Source: Trifolium pratense
Taxonomy: Eukaryota; Streptophyta; Magnoliopsida; Fabales; Fabaceae
Assembly (NCBI RefSeq): GCF_020283565.1
Contig: NC_060059.1
Span: 52,395,157 to 52,459,156 of the forward strand
Reading direction: 5' to 3'
Length of the DNA: 64,000 nucleotides
Position numbers and translations under genes: made by a program
Notes under the pieces: generated by a model
Database searches by the model: none
The model's input: the letters and a program-made list of their open reading frames with translations, nothing else
What the model was told of the DNA's origin: nothing
Shown here: positions 32,954-43,248 of the stretch, one piece after another
Layout: every line of letters starts with the position of its first letter
Position numbering within the stretch: the stretch's first letter is position 1

Positions 32954-35900
32954 TCATTCAGAGATTGAAAACATGTTCAGATGTTTCTTTATAAAATCAA
33001 ATCTTTCAACAGGTAAGGCTTTAGTAAATATGTCAGCCCATTGATTTTCAGTATCAACAAACTTAATATCTATAATGCCTCTCTGAACATAATCTCTGAT
33101 AAAATGGTGTTTTATTTCAATATGTTTGGCTCTAGAGTGTAGGATAGGATTTTTAGATAAATGAATGGCTGCAGTATTATCACAATATAAAGGAATATTG
33201 TTACTGCTTACCTGATAATCTTCTAACTGATATTTTAACCAGAGTAGTTGTGTACAACACTTAGCTGCTGAAATGTATTCTGCTTCTGCTGTAGACAAAG
33301 GTATAGTAGTTTGTCTCTTACTAGCCCAGGAGATAAGGTTTTCACCAACAAATTGACAATTGCCACTTGTGGATTTTCTTTCAATTTTATCTCCAGCATA
33401 GTCAGCATCACAGAATCCATTTAGCACATAATCATTGGATTTCTTATAGAGAAGTCCAAGATTAGTTGTTCCTTTCAGATACCTAAAGATTCTCTTTACA
33501 GCAGTAAGATGAGATTCTCTAGGATCTGACTGGAATCTTGCACATAAGCATACACTGAATAAAATATCCGGTCTAGAGGCTGTCAGATAGAGTAAGGAAC
33601 CAATCATACCTCTGTAGACCTTTTGATCTACTTTTCCTTCATCATCTGACTTGCTCATGTTGGTAGTTGAATGCATAGGAGTGTTCATAATCTTGCAGTC
33701 ATCTAGATTGAATTTCTTCAGAAGTTCCTTGGTATATTTTGTTTGATGAACATAAGTTCCTTCCTTCTTTTGATTGATTTGAATTCCAAGAAAGAATTTC
33801 AATTCTCCCATCATGCTCATTTCAAATTCATCCTGCATTATCTTAGAAAAATTCTTGCACAAGGAAGCATTAGTTGAACCAAAGATAATATCATCAACAT
33901 AAATTTGAATGATTAAAATGTCTTCTTTAGTTGTTTTTCTAAAGAGTGTGCAGTCAACCTTCCTTTTCTCAAAACCCTTTTCAAGAAGGAAATTGCTGAG
34001 TCTATCATACCAAGCTCTTGGAGCTTGTTTCAGACCATACAGTGATTTCTTCAATTTAAAAACATGTTCTGGATTTGAGACATCTTCAAAACCAGGAGGT
34101 TGCTTAACATACACTTCTTCAGAAATAAAACCATTTAAGAAGGCACTTTTAACATCCATCTGATACAAGGTTATTCCATGATTAACAGCATAGGATAGAA
34201 GTAACCTGATTGCTTCAAGTCTAGCAACTGGTGCAAAGGTTTCAGTATAGTCAATCCCCTCTTGTTGACTATAACCTTGTGCAACCAATCTAGCCTTGTT
34301 TCTTACCACTTCACCTTGTTCATTCAGCTTGTTTCTGAATACCCATTTTGTAACAATAATGTTCTTGTGTGAAGGTTTGGGCACTAGAGTCCATACATCA
34401 TTCCTTTGAAATTGATTCAGCTCTTCTTGCATTGCTACAATCCAAGCATCATCCTTCAGAGCTTCATCAATCTTTGAAGGTTCCATCATTGAGATAAGAC
34501 CAACTAAAGATTCCTCATTTCTCAGTTGAGATCTTGTCTTCCTTGGACTATCCTTGTTGCCTAAGATCAGTTCCTCTGGATGTGATGATTTGTATTTGAA
34601 GGTATTTCTTGGGGGCTCATCATCTTCAGACTCATCAACATCAGGTTCAGCAGATGCTTCAGTTCTTTGTTGTTCAGAGTCTGTAGGAACTGTTATGTTC
34701 AGAGGTTCTTCAGAGAATGGATGTTCTGAGTAGTTTGGAATATCTGAATATTGATCCTCTGATACCTGAAATCTAGACAAACCTTCCACAAGCTCTGACA
34801 CTTGGTCAGGCTCTTTGTCATCAAATTTGACATGCATAGTTTCTTCCACAGTATGAGTTTCAGAAATATACATTCTGTATGCTTTTGAGCGTTCAGAGTA
34901 TCCTATAAAGATACCCTTATAACCTCTAGCATCAAATTTCTTTAGATGGACTTTGTTGTTTAAGATATAACATGTACATCCAAACTGATGAAAATAAGAA
35001 ATGTCAGGCTTTCTTCCTTTGAACAATTCATAAGCCGTTTTGTTCAATTTAGATCTGATATAGATTCTATTTTGAACATAACATGCTGTGTTTACAGCTT
35101 CTGCCCATAAAAATTTTGCTACATTAGTTTCATGCATCATGGTTCTGGCCATTTCTTGCAGAGTTCTATTCTTCCTTTCTACAACCCCATTTTGTTGAGG
35201 AGTTATAGGAGAAGAGAATTCATGCAGGATGCCATATTTTTCACAAAAGTTTTCAAAAGGTTCATTTTCAAATTCTCCACCATGATCACTTCTAACTTTT
35301 AAAATAGTGTAGCCTTTTTCATTTTGAATTTGTTTGCAGAAGATGCTAAACTCATCATAAGCTTCATCTTTTGTTCTTAAGAATTTTACCCAAGTCCATC
35401 TACTGTAATCATCAACAATTACTAATCCATACTTCTTTCCATTGATAGAGGCAGTGTGAACTGGCCCAAAAAGATCAATGTGAAGAAGTTCCAATGGTCT
35501 TGAGGTAGAAACAATGTTTTTAGGTTTAAAAGATGATTTTGTAATTTTTCCTTTTTGACAAGAACCACAAAGTGTGTTTGAGTGATATTTGATTTTTGGT
35601 AAACCTCTGACAAGGTCAAGCTTACTAAACTTAGAGATTAACCTCCAGTTAGCATGGCCTAACCTCTTATGCCAGATCCATTTTTCTTCACTCAAGGTCA
35701 AAAGACACATCACTTTTTGTTCATTCAAATCAGACAGATTAATTTTATAAACATTGTTCTTTCTCAGACCTTTGAATATAATGGAGTTATCAGATTGTTT
35801 AGATACAGTACATGATTCCTTATTAAAGACAACTACATAATCATTGTCGCAAAATTGACTTATGCTCAATAAGTTATGTTTGAGTCCATCTACTAACCAA

Positions 35901-36049
35901 ACATCATTAATAGATAGGGAAGAATTACCTACTGTACCTGTACCTATTATCTTTCCTTTTTGATTACCTCCAAAGCCAACAGAACCTCCTTCTTTCATAG
36001 TCAGCTTGGAAAAAAGTTGTTTGTCACCAGTCATATGCCTTGAACATCC
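32954..36049 (-). pseudogene. pol of the minus-strand Copia element, main part, severed by insertion
   Basis: The frame is open from the insertion point (CATCC duplication at 36045-36049) to the stop at 32954, about 1030 codons. It lacks only the first few pol residues, which lie at 48404-48430 on the other side of the inserted element. It has the integrase zinc region ([18 protein letters not shown]), DDE integrase ([31 protein letters not shown]), reverse transcriptase (YVDDIIFGS) and RNase H ([25 protein letters not shown]). The break is right after the protease DSG. The coding region is otherwise intact, so the copy was probably competent for pol until interrupted. Confidence 0.93.
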
Positions 36050-37173
36050 TGTTGGAACAAAATTGATTTAAAAATGTTTGCCCCTAAATCTATAAAGGTT
36101 TTGATGATAACAAAGTATTAATTAACAAATTGGAAGGACTAAAAATTTATTTTAAGTGCGCAGATATAAGCATCATATAAGCTCTGAGTGGAGTTCAGAG
36201 GATGTGAATTCAGAAGTTCACAAGTGCTCAGAAGATGTTGGTCTTCAGAAGTTACAACCTTCAGAGGATGAAGTCTTCAGAACCTCTTGTCTGTCTACAA
36301 ACTTCATCAACCTCTGAAGATCTCGTTGTAAGTTGTGAAGATTCTCTTTTCCAGTCAACTCTTCTACCAATGGAGAAAAGGACCTTTCAAGCCTGATCAG
36401 TTCAGCTACCTCTGTTTTATCTGTCCTAACTTGAGAACGTGGGTCTTCAGTTTTGTTAGCTGAATAAGGAAAGTCCACTCTGCAGTAGTCAAAGTACCTG
36501 AAACTCTTTCTTAGTTTTGGATACAACCAACTGCATCAAGACAGACTGCTTGAAGACAAAAGATTATCAACTCCAACGGTTCTTTTTGCAACGACTCTTT
36601 TCTAGTGGTATATATACTAGAAGATTCAGCTACAACAAAAAATAACTATTATCAAGAATTGAACGTGCGCTGAACAAACTCTGAACTCTGTGATATACAA
36701 GCTCTGAACCTCTGTCAAGTGTTTTTGCACTTTAGCCAAATACTCTGTACTATTTGTATTTGCTCTCTTTAGGTTCAGCTAAGAGCAGTTGTATATTTTT
36801 ATATACTTTACTATTTACTTGAGGAAACTTAAGCTTGTGTGCTTAAGTGTGAAACTTAAGCTTGTGTGCTTAAGTGTGAAGTCTTAAGCTTGTGTGCTTG
36901 AGCATTGATTGAGAAGTCTCTTGCTTGTGTGCTTGAGCAGGTGTAATCTTGTGTGATTATAGTGAACTCCCTTGGAAGTGCAAGGGGACTGGACTACTCT
37001 CGTTTTGTGAGAGGAACCAGTATAAACTGCTTGTGTGATCTTTCTCTCTCTCTCTCTGGTTATTATTTGTGTTATTTATCCGCTGCTAACGTAGTTAAGT
37101 TAAGAACTTGAAAAAGTTTTAACTTAGCTAAAACACAATTCAACCCCCCCCTTCTTGTGTTTTCACACCTTCA
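36050..37173 (+). repeat. 5' LTR of the plus-strand second-family Copia element
   Basis: TATATATA at 36609-36616 is the likely TATA box. A run of CTTAAGCTTGTGTGCTTAAG-type units (about 36827-36945) and a CT microsatellite (37040-37058) lie in the R/U5 part. A 93-codon antisense ORF here is duplicated in the 3' LTR and is not considered a gene. Confidence 0.94.
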
Positions 37174-37175
37174 AT

Positions 37176-37187
37176 TGGCATCAGAGC
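37176..37187 (+). other. Primer-binding site of the plus-strand Copia element
   Basis: TGGCATCAGAGC, two bases after the LTR, is initiator-Met-tRNA-like with one mismatch. It is identical to the PBS of the first Copia element. Confidence 0.88.
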
Positions 37188-37243
37188 ACCTGGTCTGTTA
37201 CTTTCACTTAACAGTGAGACAGTAAAGATCTTGTGAGAACACT

Positions 37244-39634
37244 ATGTCTGGAGGAGACGATAGTAGTACTAGAACCGGTGAGGCCAGTGGAGCTGGTGGT
37301 GGTCCTAGAAATGCTTTTGGTTATGACTACTTAAGTAATGAATCACATGAACATAGTGGCAACAGAAAAGCCCCTATATTCAATGGTGATGCTTCATTAT
37401 TTGAGTGGTGGAAAGAGAGACTGTATAGCAATATTACTGCTATTGATCATGAGTTGTGGGATTTGGTTGAGTTGGGAGTAACTTTTGAAAACTTAAATGA
37501 ACATGGAAGGTTGTCCATTGAGCATAGAAAGTTACTCACACCAGCTAACTTAAAAACCTACACTAAGCATCATAGAGTAAAGGACATTGTTGTTGGTGCT
37601 ATTAGACATGAGGATTATGTCAGAATAGAGGACAAGTCTACTGCTAAATCTATCTTTGATTCTATGTGTGCTACCTATGATGGTAATGAAAAGGTTCAAG
37701 AGGCTAAAGCTAGTCTTTTGATAAGGCAATATGAACTTTTCACTATGCAACAAGATGAAAACATTGAGACTATGTTTACAAGGTTTCAATTCCTTGTATC
37801 TGGTCTTAAAGCTCTTAAGAGAAGTTATTCCACCTATGACCATGTTCAGAAGATTCTGAGAAGTCTTCCTATTGCTTGGAGACCCAAGGTCACTGCAATA
37901 GAGGAAGCTCAAAATCTCAAGACTCTGAGTCTTGAAGCTCTGATAAGCAATCTCAGAAGCCATGAGATGGTTCTGGATGCTGACTCAGAAACTAAGAAGA
38001 AGTCTAAGTCAGTGGCTTTACAGTCAACTAAGACTACTTCTAAGGCTCTTAAGACTCAGCTTCTTGATATTGAAGAAGAATCTTCTGCTGATGGTCAAGA
38101 GGATGAGATGAATGAGGATGAGTTTGCCTTATTCACCAAGTTTCAGCAATGGAACAGATTTAACAAAAGAAATTTCAGAGGAGGTAACAGCTCCAGAAAT
38201 TTTGTCAGCAAAAAGGATGATCAGAAGAACTGCTTCAACTGTAAGAAGCCAGGACACTTTATTGCTGATTGTCCAGAAATGTCTGCTAAAGACAAAAGCA
38301 AAAGATACAGCTCAAAGAAGCAACAATTCAAGAGTAAACTGAGAAAGAGTCTGATGGCTACCTTTGAAGAGCTATCATCTGAGGAAGAAGTTGAGGAAGA
38401 AGAAGAAGCAAATCTAGCCCTGATGGCTTCAACTGACTCAGATGCAGACTCAGACGATGAATCAGAATCAGATTCAGAAGTAACTGATGAGGTATTTTCT
38501 GACTGCTCTAAATCTCAACTCATAACTGCACTTAACAAGGTCATTGAGAAACATCTCAGAGTGTTAAGTAAACAAAAAGTTTTACAAGAAAACCTTAACA
38601 CTCTGACTGAACAAGCAGAACATTTTCAAGGTCTATATCAAGAAACTCTGAATAGAGTAAATGATCTTGAAAAGGGTTGTGCTGTGTGTCACAAACCTAC
38701 TGATGAGCAAGAAATGGCTCTTCAACAGTTTGTGCATCTCAACCTTGGTAAGAGCAAAGCTGCTAATCTTGTTTATAATGTCATGAGACATAGAGGAGAG
38801 GGACTTGGCTATGAATATGGTAGAACATATTCAAAGCTAAAGACCTATCCCAAAAAGGTTGGAAAATCTTGGGTTTACTATGTTGTACCTCAGAGTGAAG
38901 AAGGAAAGAAATTTGGTACTCTGGAAGATGAGGACAATAATCTGAGAGATTTGGGAAATGACAACTCAGAAGAACCAAGTTCCTCAGGATCTGGGAAGAA
39001 AAGCTCAGAAGATAAAAACTATTCAGAACTTGACAGTATTAGTTCAGATGTTCTGAAAGTTTCAAAATCTGAGGCTTCAACTTCTGGAACCAAAGGAATT
39101 GTAGTTCATGAGAAAAGTCAACCTAAAGGCTCAGAAGTTTTTAAAAGAAAGTCAAACCTCAAACCTCAGAGGCAACATAGGACTAAGGTTATTTATGATT
39201 CTAGAGTCAGTAAATATAACCAGTCAAATCAATGGACTGGTGATAAATACAAACTCTGGAAGCATAAACAATCCAAGTCCTGGAATAATAACAGAACTCA
39301 AACTGAGAACCATTTTCAAAAGAGTTATTATTCCAAACCAAAATCTTTCTCTCACACTCAACAACACAGTAAACATTTGTGGACTAACAAGCGTGGACCC
39401 AGAAGATGGGTACCAAAAGCTGAAATTATGTATCATTCAGATTTACCAACTAGGAAAGGATATGTCCTACCTAGAGTATGGAAACAAGTCCTATGCAAAG
39501 GAAGAAGGGCTTATGTCCTTGACCAATGGCTGACAAGCTCTCAAGTTAACAATCAGAACTTGATAAATGAAGAGGAAGAATATTGGGATGACTTTATCAT
39601 TAACTGTGATAAAGAGTTTCACCGTAGTGATTAA
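37244..39634 (+). CDS. gag of the second Copia family, 796 aa
   Basis: This is the capsid/nucleocapsid precursor. It starts [19 protein letters not shown], 56 nt after the PBS. The UBN2-type gag domain includes [13 protein letters not shown] and [19 protein letters not shown] zinc knuckle [14 protein letters not shown] begins at C330 and binds RNA. Acidic runs ([31 protein letters not shown]) and a coiled coil with a C-x2-C motif ([12 protein letters not shown]) follow. The basic, Asn-rich tail has [20 protein letters not shown]. It ends at TAA 39632-39634. pol continues in another frame a few bases later, so gag is expected to be made in excess. Confidence 0.93.
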   Translation: MSGGDDSSTRTGEASGAGGGPRNAFGYDYLSNESHEHSGNRKAPIFNGDASLFEWWKERLYSNITAIDHELWDLVELGVTFENLNEHGRLSIEHRKLLTPANLKTYTKHHRVKDIVVGAIRHEDYVRIEDKSTAKSIFDSMCATYDGNEKVQEAKASLLIRQYELFTMQQDENIETMFTRFQFLVSGLKALKRSYSTYDHVQKILRSLPIAWRPKVTAIEEAQNLKTLSLEALISNLRSHEMVLDADSETKKKSKSVALQSTKTTSKALKTQLLDIEEESSADGQEDEMNEDEFALFTKFQQWNRFNKRNFRGGNSSRNFVSKKDDQKNCFNCKKPGHFIADCPEMSAKDKSKRYSSKKQQFKSKLRKSLMATFEELSSEEEVEEEEEANLALMASTDSDADSDDESESDSEVTDEVFSDCSKSQLITALNKVIEKHLRVLSKQKVLQENLNTLTEQAEHFQGLYQETLNRVNDLEKGCAVCHKPTDEQEMALQQFVHLNLGKSKAANLVYNVMRHRGEGLGYEYGRTYSKLKTYPKKVGKSWVYYVVPQSEEGKKFGTLEDEDNNLRDLGNDNSEEPSSSGSGKKSSEDKNYSELDSISSDVLKVSKSEASTSGTKGIVVHEKSQPKGSEVFKRKSNLKPQRQHRTKVIYDSRVSKYNQSNQWTGDKYKLWKHKQSKSWNNNRTQTENHFQKSYYSKPKSFSHTQQHSKHLWTNKRGPRRWVPKAEIMYHSDLPTRKGYVLPRVWKQVLCKGRRAYVLDQWLTSSQVNNQNLINEEEEYWDDFIINCDKEFHRSD

Positions 39635-39672
39635 AGTTGTTTCTCATACAGCCTATCACTCAAAGAAGTATC

Positions 39673-42600
39673 ATGAATCATTCATGGTATCTGGATAGTG
39701 GGTGTTCAAGGCACATGACTGGTGACAAGCAACTGTTTTCCAAGCTAACCATGAAAGAAGGAGGTTCTGTTGGCTTTGGAGGAAATCAGAAAGGAAAGAT
39801 AATTGGTACAGGTACAGTAGGTAATTCCTCCCTATCTATTAATGATGTTTGGTTAGTTGATGGACTTAAACATAATCTATTGAGCATAAGTCAATTTTGC
39901 GACAATGGTTATGTAGTTGTCTTTAATAAGGAATCATGTACTGTGTCTAAACAATCTGATAACTCCATGATATTCAAAGGTCTGAGAAAGAACAATGTTT
40001 ATAAAATTAATCTTTCTGATTTGAATGAACAAAAAGTGATGTGTCTTTTGACCTTGAGTGAAGAAAAATGGATCTGGCATAAGAGGTTAGGCCATGCTAA
40101 CTGGAGGTTAATCTCTAAGCTTAGTAAGCTTGACCTTGTCAGAGGTTTACCAAAAATTAAATATCACTCAAACACACTTTGTGGTTCATGTCAAAAAGGA
40201 AAGATTACAAAATCATCTTTTAAACCTAAGAACATTGTCTCTACCTCAAGACCATTGGAACTTCTTCACATTGATCTTTTTGGACCAGTTAACACTGCTT
40301 CAATCAATGGAAAGAAGTATGGATTAGTAATTGTTGATGATTATAGTAGATGGACTTGGGTAAAATTCCTAAGAACAAAAGATGAAGCTTATGATGAGTT
40401 TAGCATCTTCTGCAAACAAATTCAAAATGAAAAAGGCTACACTATTTTAAAAGTTAGAAGTGATCATGGTGGAGAATTTGAAAATGAACCTTTTGAAAAC
40501 TTTTGTGAAAAATATGGCATTCTGCATGAATTCTCTTCTCCTAGAACTCCTCAACAAAATGGAGTTGTAGAAAGGAAGAATAGAACTCTGCAAGAAATGG
40601 CCAGAACCATGATGCATGAAACAAATGTAGCAAAGTTTTTATGGGCAGAAGCTGTAAACACAGCATGTTATGTTCAAAATAGAATCTATATCAGATCTAA
40701 GTTGAACAAAACTGCTTATGAATTGTTCAAAGGAAGAAAACCTGATATTTCTTATTTTCATCAGTTTGGATGTACATGTTATATCTTAAACAATAAAGTC
40801 CATCTAAAGAAATTTGATGCTAGAGGTTATAAGGGTATCTTTATAGGATATTCTGAACGCTCAAAAGCATACAGACTGTATATTTCTGAAACACACACTG
40901 TGGAAGAAAGTATGCATGTCAAATTTGATGACAAAGAGCCTGACCAAGTGTCAGAGCTTGTGGAAGGTTTGTCTAGATTTCAGGTATCAGAGGATCAATA
41001 TTCAGATATTCCTAACTACTCAGAACATCCATTCTCTGAAGTACCTCCGAACACAATAGTTCCTACAGACTCTGAACAACCAAGTACTGAAGCATCTGCT
41101 GAACCTGATGTTGATGAGTCTGAAGATGATGAGCCCCCAAGAAATACTTTCAAATACAAATCATCACATCCAGAGGAACTGATTTTAGGCAACAAGGATA
41201 GTCCAAGGAAGACAAGATCTCAACTGAGAAATGAGGAATCATTAGTTGGTCTTATCTCAATGATGGAACCTTCAAAGATTGATGAAGCTCTGAAGGATGA
41301 TGCTTGGATTGTAGCAATGCAAGAAGAGCTGAATCAATTCCAAAGGAATGATGTATGGACTCTAGTGCCCAAACCTTCACACAAGAACATTATTGGAACA
41401 AAATGGGTATTCAGAAACAAGCTGAATGAACAAGGTGAAGTGGTAAGGAACAAGGCTAGATTGGTTGCACAAGGTTATAGTCAACAAGAGGGGATTGACT
41501 ATACTGAAACCTTTGCACCAGTTGCTAGACTTGAAGCAATCAGGTTACTTCTATCTTATGCTGTTAATCATGGAATAACCCTGTATCAGATGGATGTTAA
41601 AAGTGCCTTCTTAAATGGTTTTATTTCTGAAGAAGTGTATGTTAAGCAACCTCCTGGTTTTGAAGATGTCTCAAACCCAGAACATGTTTTTAAACTAAAG
41701 AAATCACTGTATGGTCTGAAACAAGCTCCAAGAGCTTGGTATGATAGACTCAGTAATTTTCTTCTTGAAAAGGGCTTTGAGAAAGGAAAGGTTGATTGCA
41801 CACTCTTTAGAAAAACAACCAAAGAAGACATTTTAATTATTCAAATTTATGTTGATGATATTATTTTTGGTTCAACTAATGCTGCTTTGTGCAAGAATTT
41901 CTCTAAGATAATGCAGGATGAATTTGAAATGAGCATGATGGGAGAGTTGAAGTTCTTTCTTGGAATTCAAATCAATCAGAAGAAGGAAGGAACTTATGTT
42001 CATCAATCAAAATACACTAAAGAACTTCTGAAGAAATTCAATCTAGATGACTGCAAGATTATGAATACTCCTATGCATCCAACTACCAACATGGGCAAGT
42101 CAGATGATGAAGGAAAGGTAGATCAAAAGGTCTACAGAGGTATGATTGGTTCCTTACTCTATCTGACAGCCTCTAGACCAGATATTTTATTCAGTGTTTG
42201 CTTATGTGCAAGATTCCAGTCAGATCCCAGAGAATCTCATCTTACTGCTGTAAAGAGAATCTTTAGGTATCTGAAAGGAACAACTAATCTTGGACTTCTT
42301 TATAAGAAATCCAATGATTATGTGCTAAATGGATTCTGTGATGCTGACTATGCTGGAGATAAAATTGAAAGAAAATCCACAAGTGGCAATTGTCAATTTG
42401 TTGGTGAAAACCTTATCTCCTGGGCTAGTAAGAGACAAACTACTATAGCTTTGTCTACAGCAGAAGCAGAATACATTTCAGCAGCTAAGTGTTGCACACA
42501 ACTACTCTGGCTAAAATATCAGTTAGAAGATTATCAGGTAAGCAGTAACAATATTCCTTTATATTGTGATAATACTGCAGCCATTCATTTATCTAAAAAT

Positions 42601-42795
42601 CCTATTCTACACTCTAGAGCCAAACATATTGAAATTAAACACCATTTTATCAGAGATTATGTTCAGAGAGGCATTATAGATATTAAGTTTGTTGATACTG
42701 AAAATCAATGGGCTGATATATTTACTAAAGCTTTATCTGTTGAAAGATTTGATTTTATAAAGAAACATCTGAACATGTTTTCAATCTCTGAATGA
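39673..42795 (+). CDS. pol of the second Copia family, intact, about 1040 aa from ATG
   Basis: The frame is open from 39631, just after a TGA; the first ATG is at 39673 ([17 protein letters not shown]). The protease active site WYLDSG lies within ten residues of that ATG. Integrase has [10 protein letters not shown] and CGSCQKGK zinc ligands and the [21 protein letters not shown] and [10 protein letters not shown] catalytic blocks. Reverse transcriptase has YVDDIIFGS; RNase H has [18 protein letters not shown]. Relative to gag it is in the -1 (+2) frame with almost no overlap, so expression needs reinitiation, frameshifting at the gag end, or splicing. The minus-strand relative has the same arrangement. 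No inactivating changes seen. Confidence 0.93.
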   Translation: MNHSWYLDSGCSRHMTGDKQLFSKLTMKEGGSVGFGGNQKGKIIGTGTVGNSSLSINDVWLVDGLKHNLLSISQFCDNGYVVVFNKESCTVSKQSDNSMIFKGLRKNNVYKINLSDLNEQKVMCLLTLSEEKWIWHKRLGHANWRLISKLSKLDLVRGLPKIKYHSNTLCGSCQKGKITKSSFKPKNIVSTSRPLELLHIDLFGPVNTASINGKKYGLVIVDDYSRWTWVKFLRTKDEAYDEFSIFCKQIQNEKGYTILKVRSDHGGEFENEPFENFCEKYGILHEFSSPRTPQQNGVVERKNRTLQEMARTMMHETNVAKFLWAEAVNTACYVQNRIYIRSKLNKTAYELFKGRKPDISYFHQFGCTCYILNNKVHLKKFDARGYKGIFIGYSERSKAYRLYISETHTVEESMHVKFDDKEPDQVSELVEGLSRFQVSEDQYSDIPNYSEHPFSEVPPNTIVPTDSEQPSTEASAEPDVDESEDDEPPRNTFKYKSSHPEELILGNKDSPRKTRSQLRNEESLVGLISMMEPSKIDEALKDDAWIVAMQEELNQFQRNDVWTLVPKPSHKNIIGTKWVFRNKLNEQGEVVRNKARLVAQGYSQQEGIDYTETFAPVARLEAIRLLLSYAVNHGITLYQMDVKSAFLNGFISEEVYVKQPPGFEDVSNPEHVFKLKKSLYGLKQAPRAWYDRLSNFLLEKGFEKGKVDCTLFRKTTKEDILIIQIYVDDIIFGSTNAALCKNFSKIMQDEFEMSMMGELKFFLGIQINQKKEGTYVHQSKYTKELLKKFNLDDCKIMNTPMHPTTNMGKSDDEGKVDQKVYRGMIGSLLYLTASRPDILFSVCLCARFQSDPRESHLTAVKRIFRYLKGTTNLGLLYKKSNDYVLNGFCDADYAGDKIERKSTSGNCQFVGENLISWASKRQTTIALSTAEAEYISAAKCCTQLLWLKYQLEDYQVSSNNIPLYCDNTAAIHLSKNPILHSRAKHIEIKHHFIRDYVQRGIIDIKFVDTENQWADIFTKALSVERFDFIKKHLNMFSISE

Positions 42796-43248
42796 AAAAT
42801 TGTTTTTGGCAATTAAAGTGTAAGAGGTTATGTATATCAGAACTTATGATTCAGATCATCTGAAACACAAGCTCTGAAGTACTTAACTCTGATAGAGAAT
42901 TTTTAAATAACTCAGAGGCTCTGAACTATTTAAGTGGGAAACGTTTAGTATTCACTGCTGAACAGTTGTCCATTAAAATAGCAGTTACCAAGTAAATTTC
43001 TGCACGTGGTCTACGTGTGTCAGGTAGTGGGTGGTTAATGATGATTTTTGGTATTCAACTTTCTGTCAATTAGCGTAACTTCCCAAACTTGCTATTTTCG
43101 TGCTAACTGTGTGTATTTAAATAAAACTTACACAATACACTTGCACACTATTCACTTTCACAACCTACACTTTCATATTCTCTCTAAACCTCCAACAAAC
43201 TTTCTTTCTCTCTCGTTAGTTTTCCAAACCTTACCCTAATCTCCAACA
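42796..43248 (+). other. Spacer between pol and ORF3, plus-strand Copia element
   Basis: Non-coding, with dense TCTGAA/TCAGAA motifs (42835-42930), a CACGTGGTCTACGTGTG segment (43005-43020) and a pyrimidine-rich AACCTCCAACAAAC-type leader up to the ORF3 ATG. It is conserved with 32505-32953. Confidence 0.55.

Noticed and set aside
36245..36526. 93-codon minus-strand ORF repeated exactly at 47470-47751
   Set aside because: It lies wholly inside the two LTR copies of one element, so identity reflects LTR identity; no domain or promoter supports a gene.
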